Shown piece after piece: positions 6,229-9,477 of a stretch of 9,477 nucleotides of DNA (its first letter is position 1; each line of letters opens with the position of its first letter). Source of the stretch: Bacteroidia bacterium (GTDB lineage: Bacteria; Bacteroidota; Bacteroidia; SpSt-205); NCBI GenBank assembly GCA_025060275.1, contig JANXCJ010000069.1, positions 1 through 9,477 on the forward strand, read 5' to 3'. The notes under the pieces were generated by a model. It was not told the DNA's origin and ran no database searches. It worked only from the letters and a program-made list of their open reading frames with translations. The position numbers and the translations under genes were made by a program.

Positions 6229-7281
6229 GTAAGAATCTGCACTCAACTTAGTATGAGGTGTAGGGGTAGAATTTCCTTTCAGCACCCTCCAAAGAAGCCG
6301 AAGAGTACCTTTTATTCCCCATTTTCGCCGTATGTAGCGCAGAGTACTAGGGAGAGAAGCCCAGAAGTAAGGCGAGATTTCTACAGCGAAACTGGGCTCC
6401 ATGTAGCAATTTATAACGCAGGAGTCGCAAAACGTCCATCTCCCCTCCAGCTTTTGGAGGTGCTGCACTACGGCACTTTGGTAGAGTTCATAAAGCCTTC
6501 CTGCTATAGGGAAAGTATATCCTAGTTCGTGGGCATGATAACAGGGCAGACAAAGTTGGTTATCAGGTGATATCACTATGGTGGCTGTACTAGCACGACA
6601 TACCGGTTTTTCTCTATAATTGCCCCCTCTCTCTCTTAGGAGAAGGAAGGCTTCATTTAGATACACATCTGGGCGGCGAGCCCACAGGCGCAGCGAGTTT
6701 ATAGCTTCTTTGGGGAGCTGATTAGCACCTACGCTATTGTAGCTAAAAATGGGGTTGAGAATCAGGATAAGATTATATGGCTTTACGAATTTTTCATATA
6801 CTTCCTCTATTTCTTGCCAATTTTCTGGGGTTACAGTAAAGAGTATGTCCGGCTTCTCTCCAAGGCTCTTAGCTATGTGTAGGCTCTCTTGTACGAATTC
6901 AAAGCAGGGCACTCCGCCTCGCAGGTGATTGTGTTTCTCTGCGGAAGCTGCATCTAAGGAAAAATGCAGCATGTCTACTTTCCCTTTCAGCTCATAAGCT
7001 CGCTTGGGATAGAGAAGACAGTTAGTAGTTACAGTAGTAATGAAGCCCATTCGCTGGGCAATCTCCAGAAAAGTAGGAAGCTGACGATGTAGAAGAGGTT
7101 CGCCTCCTGTAAAGTCTATTACTCGTACCCCTAATCGGCGTAGGTCGCGAAGATTTTGAATTACATTTTCTATGGAGGCATAAGGAGAAGGCTTTTCCCA
7201 AATATCGCAAAACTTACAGGCGGCATTACAGCGGTAGGTAAGATAGTAGTTTGCTAAGACAGGTCTCCGAATTAAGCGCAC
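6202..7281 (-). CDS. Radical SAM protein with SPASM-like C-terminal cysteine cluster
   Basis: The protein has 359 residues from the chosen GTG. The radical SAM cluster motif is CNAACKFC (C18, C22, C25), preceded by the typical strand RPVLANYYLTYR. GGE follows at 59-61 for SAM binding, and later strands of the partial barrel are visible (TTVTTN, LHFSLDAAS, ILFTVTPEN). The C-terminal part carries six more cysteines, C228, C244, C247, C285, C288 and C292 (pattern C-x15-C-x2-C...C-x2-C-x3-C), suggesting a SPASM/twitch-type domain binding an auxiliary Fe-S cluster. Such enzymes modify peptides, sugars or other small substrates by radical chemistry; the substrate here is not deducible. The GTG at 7281 gives a 10-base overlap with the upstream monooxygenase-like gene and keeps the whole core. 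A TTG at 7347 would add 22 residues but overlap by 76 bases. It is the last gene of the fabH cluster. Confidence 0.82.
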   Translation of the reverse strand: MRLIRRPVLANYYLTYRCNAACKFCDIWEKPSPYASIENVIQNLRDLRRLGVRVIDFTGGEPLLHRQLPTFLEIAQRMGFITTVTTNCLLYPKRAYELKGKVDMLHFSLDAASAEKHNHLRGGVPCFEFVQESLHIAKSLGEKPDILFTVTPENWQEIEEVYEKFVKPYNLILILNPIFSYNSVGANQLPKEAINSLRLWARRPDVYLNEAFLLLRERGGNYREKPVCRASTATIVISPDNQLCLPCYHAHELGYTFPIAGRLYELYQSAVVQHLQKLEGRWTFCDSCVINCYMEPSFAVEISPYFWASLPSTLRYIRRKWGIKGTLRLLWRVLKGNSTPTPHTKLSADSYKLEPSLRL

Positions 7282-7565
7282 TCTTCTATGAGTATAAGGT
7301 TCATAGCCTTGGCAGGTGCACGGAAAAAAGGCTTGATTTGAGCCCAAAAGTCCCGAAACATCCTACTACTTCGGTACTTCTCAAGAGCTTCTTCACTTTC
7401 CCACAAGCTCAAAGAGTAGAAATTAGGGCCTACACTCCTATAAAGTGCAAGAGAGCGACACCCGGGGAAACTTCGTACTTGCGAGGCTTGCCTTAGGAGG
7501 AGACGATGTGTTTCTTCTTCCTTCTCTGGAGCTACAGGAATCTCTACCCATCGCCATATTCCCAT
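7272..7565 (-). CDS. ABM-type (antibiotic biosynthesis monooxygenase-like) small protein
   Basis: This 97-residue protein has the size and pattern of the dimeric ferredoxin-like alpha+beta barrel ABM family: first strand WRWVEIPVAPEKEEE (4-18), a helix, then SFPGCRSLALYRS (31-43), SLSLWESEEALEKYRSS (50-66) and MFRDFWAQIKPFF (67-79). Members include quinol monooxygenases, haem-degrading enzymes and many of unknown role, so the activity is not assigned. The ATG at 7565 is preferred over the GTG at 7595, which would add 10 residues and overlap fabH; the ATG leaves a 10-base gap to the fabH stop and is preceded by TAAATTTG. Sandwiched between fabH and a radical SAM gene, it may act on or sense the product of that pathway. 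No catalytic residue can be named from sequence alone. Confidence 0.75.
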   Translation of the reverse strand: MGIWRWVEIPVAPEKEEETHRLLLRQASQVRSFPGCRSLALYRSVGPNFYSLSLWESEEALEKYRSSRMFRDFWAQIKPFFRAPAKAMNLILIEECA

Positions 7566-7570
7566 ATTCT

Positions 7571-7578
7571 CAAATTTA
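7571..7578 (-). promoter_or_regulatory. Perfect -7 consensus TAAATTTG upstream of the ABM gene, starting with the fabH stop codon
   Basis: On the minus strand TAAATTTG matches TAnnTTTG and ends 5 bases before the ATG at 7565. The TAA is the fabH stop codon. No clear -33 TTG is present at the usual distance. Confidence 0.45.
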
Positions 7579-8562
7579 CCATACAAGGGCAGCACTACCC
7601 CATGTGAAACCAGAGCCGAAAGCCGCTAATATCACTTTATGTCCAGACTTTAGTCGTCCTTCCTGCCAAGCTTCGGTTAGGCATATGGGGATACTGGCAG
7701 CAGTAGTATTCCCATACTTGTGGATATTGTTGTAAAACTTCTCCATCGGAAGGTGGAAAAATTCAGCTATGGCTTGCACGATACGGATGTTTGCTTGATG
7801 GAGAACGTATAAATCTACTTCTTCAGGGCTCCACTTTTGGGTAGCAAGGGCTATTTGGACTGCCTCTCCCATGCGCTGTACAGCATGTCGAAAGACTTCT
7901 TTGCCATTCATGTAAGGACGCATACCATAGCTTCCCGGGAGTTCATGTCTGCGTGTTGCTGAGGAAGGCTCTGCCACACAGAGCTCCCGGGCATATGCTC
8001 CTTGGCTGTAGAGATGAGTAGAAAGCACACCTCTTCCTGGGGCGTTTGTGGCTTCTATTACCGCTGCACCGGCTCCATCTCCAAAGAGTACTCCTACTGT
8101 CCTACCCTCTGGATTGTAATCTATCCAGGTGGATTGAATTTCTGCTCCGACTAAAAGGATAGTTTGGTACATGCCTGTCCGTATGTACTGATCCGCAATA
8201 CTTAGCCCATAAATAAAGCCTGAACACTGCTGGCGAATGTCTAATGCAGGAGTGGTCTCTAAGCCCAGTAGATTTTGTAGTAGCACTCCCGAACCTGGGA
8301 AGTACATGTCGGGACTCAGAGTAGCGAATATGATAAGGTCTATGTCGGAAGGTTTCTTATTAGCCATCTTCAGCGCTTCTTGGGCAGCATATAAACCCAG
8401 TTCTGCGGTACTTGCAGGCTCTTCCACCCACCTTCGCTCTTGAATACCCGAGCGTGTATAAATCCATTCATCACTGGTATCATAGAAAGCTTTTAGGTCA
8501 TCATTTTTCACCACCTTGGGAGGCACATACATCCCTAATCCCGTTATGCAGGCAGAAGCCAT
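7576..8562 (-). CDS. fabH: 3-oxoacyl-[acyl-carrier-protein] synthase III (KAS III, FabH family)
   Basis: The 328-residue protein has full FabH length and the complete Cys-His-Asn catalytic set: C113 in DIRQQCSGFIYG, H255 in LHQANIR and N285 in KYGNTTAASIP. The CoA-contact motif TSDEWIYTRSGI (29-40, with W33 and R37) is present, as are FGDGAGA (160-166) and the C-terminal GSGFTWGSA. FabH condenses a short acyl-CoA with malonyl-ACP to start fatty-acid synthesis in the cytosol. The ATG at 8562 gives the normal N-terminus (ASACITGLGMYVPP); the TTG at 8568 lies inside a TATTTTTG element. The usual plsX and rpmF neighbours are absent. Instead the gene leads a minus-strand cluster with an ABM-like protein and a radical SAM protein and is divergent from rpiB, so it might be a paralogue serving a special acyl product rather than the main housekeeping enzyme. 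That is inference. Confidence 0.9.
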   Translation of the reverse strand: MASACITGLGMYVPPKVVKNDDLKAFYDTSDEWIYTRSGIQERRWVEEPASTAELGLYAAQEALKMANKKPSDIDLIIFATLSPDMYFPGSGVLLQNLLGLETTPALDIRQQCSGFIYGLSIADQYIRTGMYQTILLVGAEIQSTWIDYNPEGRTVGVLFGDGAGAAVIEATNAPGRGVLSTHLYSQGAYARELCVAEPSSATRRHELPGSYGMRPYMNGKEVFRHAVQRMGEAVQIALATQKWSPEEVDLYVLHQANIRIVQAIAEFFHLPMEKFYNNIHKYGNTTAASIPICLTEAWQEGRLKSGHKVILAAFGSGFTWGSAALVW

Positions 8563-8565
8563 ACA

Positions 8566-8573
8566 CAAAAATA
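8566..8573 (-). promoter_or_regulatory. Perfect -7 consensus TATTTTTG upstream of fabH
   Basis: On the minus strand TATTTTTG matches TAnnTTTG and ends 3 bases before the fabH ATG at 8562. About 20 bases further upstream the sequence reads ACTTTT, not TTG. With this spacing the transcript would start at or just inside the ATG. Confidence 0.45.
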
Positions 8574-8599
8574 TTATATGGTAAAAGCTCTAAAAGTCC

Positions 8600-8607
8600 G
8601 ACCTTTG
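8600..8607 (+). promoter_or_regulatory. -7-like element GACCTTTG upstream of rpiB (one mismatch)
   Basis: GACCTTTG differs from TAnnTTTG at the first base only and ends 3 bases before the ATG at 8611. Its position supports 8611 as the rpiB start, since the alternative ATG at 8578 would place it inside the coding sequence. Confidence 0.3.
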
Positions 8608-8610
8608 AAT

Positions 8611-9045
8611 ATGCGAGTCTGGATGGCGGCAGATCATGCAGGCTATACTTTGAAAGAGCACCTCAAGCAGTGGCTGAGGGAGCAGGGGCATGTCATAGTA
8701 GATATAGGTACGCACTCCGCTGAGCCTACCGATTATCCTGAATGGGTGCATAAGCTGATAGTGGCCTTTCCACCCGAAGAAAGAGCGGTCTTGATTTGCG
8801 GTTCTGGAAATGGCGTGTGCATGGCCGCAAATAGGTATCCGAACATTCGGGCGGCTTTAGCTTGGCAGCCTGAGATAGCTCGCTTAGCTCGGGCTCATAA
8901 TGATGCTAACATCCTCTGTTTGCCCGGTCGCTTTCTACCCCCTGAAGAAGCGGAACAGGTAGTAGCTGTGTTTCTAACAACTCCTTTTGAAGGAGGTAGG
9001 CATTTGCGTCGTATCTCAGCGCTCAACCCCCCTTCACATGTTTAG
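8611..9045 (+). CDS. rpiB: Ribose-5-phosphate isomerase B
   Basis: The 144-residue protein is close to the usual RpiB length of about 145-150. It interconverts ribose 5-phosphate and ribulose 5-phosphate in the non-oxidative pentose phosphate pathway. Signatures are AADHAGYTLK (6-15, with D8 and H9), THSAEPTDYP (34-43), ICGSGNGVCMAANRYPNIRAAL (62-83, with active-site C63), RAHNDANIL (94-102, with H96) and FEGGRHLRRI (126-135). The ATG at 8611 gives the family-typical opening; an ATG at 8578 would add 11 extra residues with no family counterpart and overrun the element at 8600-8607, though it cannot be excluded. The related LacA/LacB sugar isomerases share the fold, but the sequence is closest in style to Bacteroidota RpiB. 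It is divergent from fabH, and an M28-type peptidase gene starts inside its last 8 bases. Confidence 0.93.
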   Translation: MRVWMAADHAGYTLKEHLKQWLREQGHVIVDIGTHSAEPTDYPEWVHKLIVAFPPEERAVLICGSGNGVCMAANRYPNIRAALAWQPEIARLARAHNDANILCLPGRFLPPEEAEQVVAVFLTTPFEGGRHLRRISALNPPSHV

Positions 9046-9477
9046 AAATTTCCTGAAAATAAAAGCATTAGGGGTGCTCTTAGCCCAAGCCCCTCACAAG
9101 ACTCTCCTGAACTACCTTGCCTCAGACTCTCTCTCTGTAGATACGACTACCTTTGGGCAAATTGCCCAGCTGGTTTCTTCGGCGGAGATGATGGCTCATA
9201 TCTACTTTTTAGCGAGTGATCCTTTACAGGGGCGTGAAGCCGGTACGACTTCTGAAAAGGTAGCAGCGGCTTATCTAATAGCCCAACATCGCCGCTTTGG
9301 GAATAAGCCCCTTTTACGTAACACTTATTTGCATACCTTTCCCCTTAGGCGAGAAAGAGTCTTGCCTCAGCAAAACCGCAAACGCTCTAATAAGCTACGT
9401 CTCTCTGTCATATATGACACTTTACAAGCATGGAATGTCCTTGCCATGCGGGAAGGCTCCAAGTACCCAAATGAGTA
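9038..9477 (+). CDS. N-terminal part of a secreted M28-type zinc peptidase; 3' end outside window
   Basis: An open frame begins at the ATG at 9038, overlaps the rpiB end by 8 bases and runs without a stop to the window edge (146 codons). The N-terminus (MFRNFLKIKALGVLLAQA) has basic residues followed by a short hydrophobic run, consistent with a signal peptide. Residues 53-70 (AHIYFLASDPLQGREAGT) match the pro-/N-terminal signature LASD-x-LxGREAGT seen before the catalytic domain of M28 aminopeptidases, followed by EKVAAAYLIAQ, a helix ending in the usual F-G region, and YLHTFPL. The last residues, WNVLAMREGSKYPNE, fit the family's NV-x6-GS-xxPNE strand that immediately precedes the metal-binding HxD segment. 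The metal ligands themselves lie beyond the window, so activity cannot be checked. It is possibly co-transcribed with rpiB. Confidence 0.72.
   Translation, partial: MFRNFLKIKALGVLLAQAPHKTLLNYLASDSLSVDTTTFGQIAQLVSSAEMMAHIYFLASDPLQGREAGTTSEKVAAAYLIAQHRRFGNKPLLRNTYLHTFPLRRERVLPQQNRKRSNKLRLSVIYDTLQAWNVLAMREGSKYPNE

Larger units (their letters stand above)
8563..8610. other. 48-base divergent intergenic region between fabH and rpiB
   Basis: The region holds back-to-back -7-like elements: TATTTTTG for fabH (minus, 8573-8566, perfect) and GACCTTTG for rpiB (plus, 8600-8607, one mismatch), each ending only 3 bases from its ATG. The 26 bases between them leave little space for independent -33 contacts. 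Confidence 0.5.

Noticed and set aside
6253..6525. Plus-strand open frame opposite the radical SAM gene
   Set aside because: No family resemblance; it is fully antisense to a well-supported gene and best seen as a shadow frame.
7282..7347. TTG at 7347 as the radical SAM start
   Set aside because: It would overlap the ABM gene by 76 bases and add a segment outside the conserved core; the GTG at 7281 is simpler.
7566..7595. GTG at 7595 as the ABM start
   Set aside because: It overlaps fabH by 20 bases and adds 10 residues before the first conserved strand, while the ATG at 7565 follows a perfect TAAATTTG.
9148..9155. TACCTTTG inside the M28 peptidase gene
   Set aside because: No start codon with a plausible reading frame follows at the right spacing; a chance match in coding sequence.

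Overview
The window looks like chromosomal DNA from a member of the Bacteroidota. The evidence is the Bacteroidota-type GyrA C-terminal domain (QARGGAG box plus a second THRGGQG loop), RpiB and FabH sequences of Bacteroidota character, the absence of Shine-Dalgarno sequences, and repeated copies of the Bacteroidota -7 promoter consensus TAnnTTTG next to start codons. The exact lineage cannot be settled by eye. Genes are packed tightly, with 2-60 base gaps or small overlaps. No tRNA, rRNA, insertion sequence, CRISPR array or phage gene was seen.

Layout. 1-346 (+) is the 3' end of a CBS-domain protein, probably an M50 site-2-protease-type metalloprotease. 378-1565 (+) is a glutaryl-CoA dehydrogenase, followed two bases later by scpB (1568-2167, +), the kleisin-partner subunit of the SMC-ScpAB chromosome-organising complex. 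scpB overlaps tail-to-tail with a rhomboid intramembrane protease (2132-2683, -), which lies downstream of an unrecognised exported protein (2695-3594, -). A 59-base divergent region separates that protein from gyrA (3654-6089, +). The 112 bases after gyrA hold a probable terminator for gyrA and one for the opposing cluster. On the minus strand, fabH (8562-7576), a small dimeric alpha-beta-barrel monooxygenase-like protein (7565-7272) and a radical SAM protein with extra C-terminal cysteines (7281-6202) form a compact three-gene cluster. Divergent from fabH are rpiB (8611-9045, +) and, overlapping its last 8 bases, the start of a secreted M28-type peptidase that runs off the window end (9038-9477, +).

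Most genes are housekeeping and need not act together: DNA topology (gyrA), chromosome segregation (scpB), pentose phosphate interconversion (rpiB), fatty-acid initiation (fabH) and acyl-CoA oxidation (gcdH). The fabH/monooxygenase/radical SAM trio is the only cluster whose gene order suggests an undescribed shared job.

The most striking non-coding signal is that 8 of the 10 gene starts in the window carry TTTG ending 3-7 bases before the start codon. Five of these are perfect TAnnTTTG matches, and two of those begin with the stop codon of the preceding gene. If these are -7 promoter elements, transcription would begin at or almost at the start codon, meaning leaderless or nearly leaderless mRNAs, often one promoter per gene. 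A clear -33 TTG box was not found, so this remains a hypothesis.
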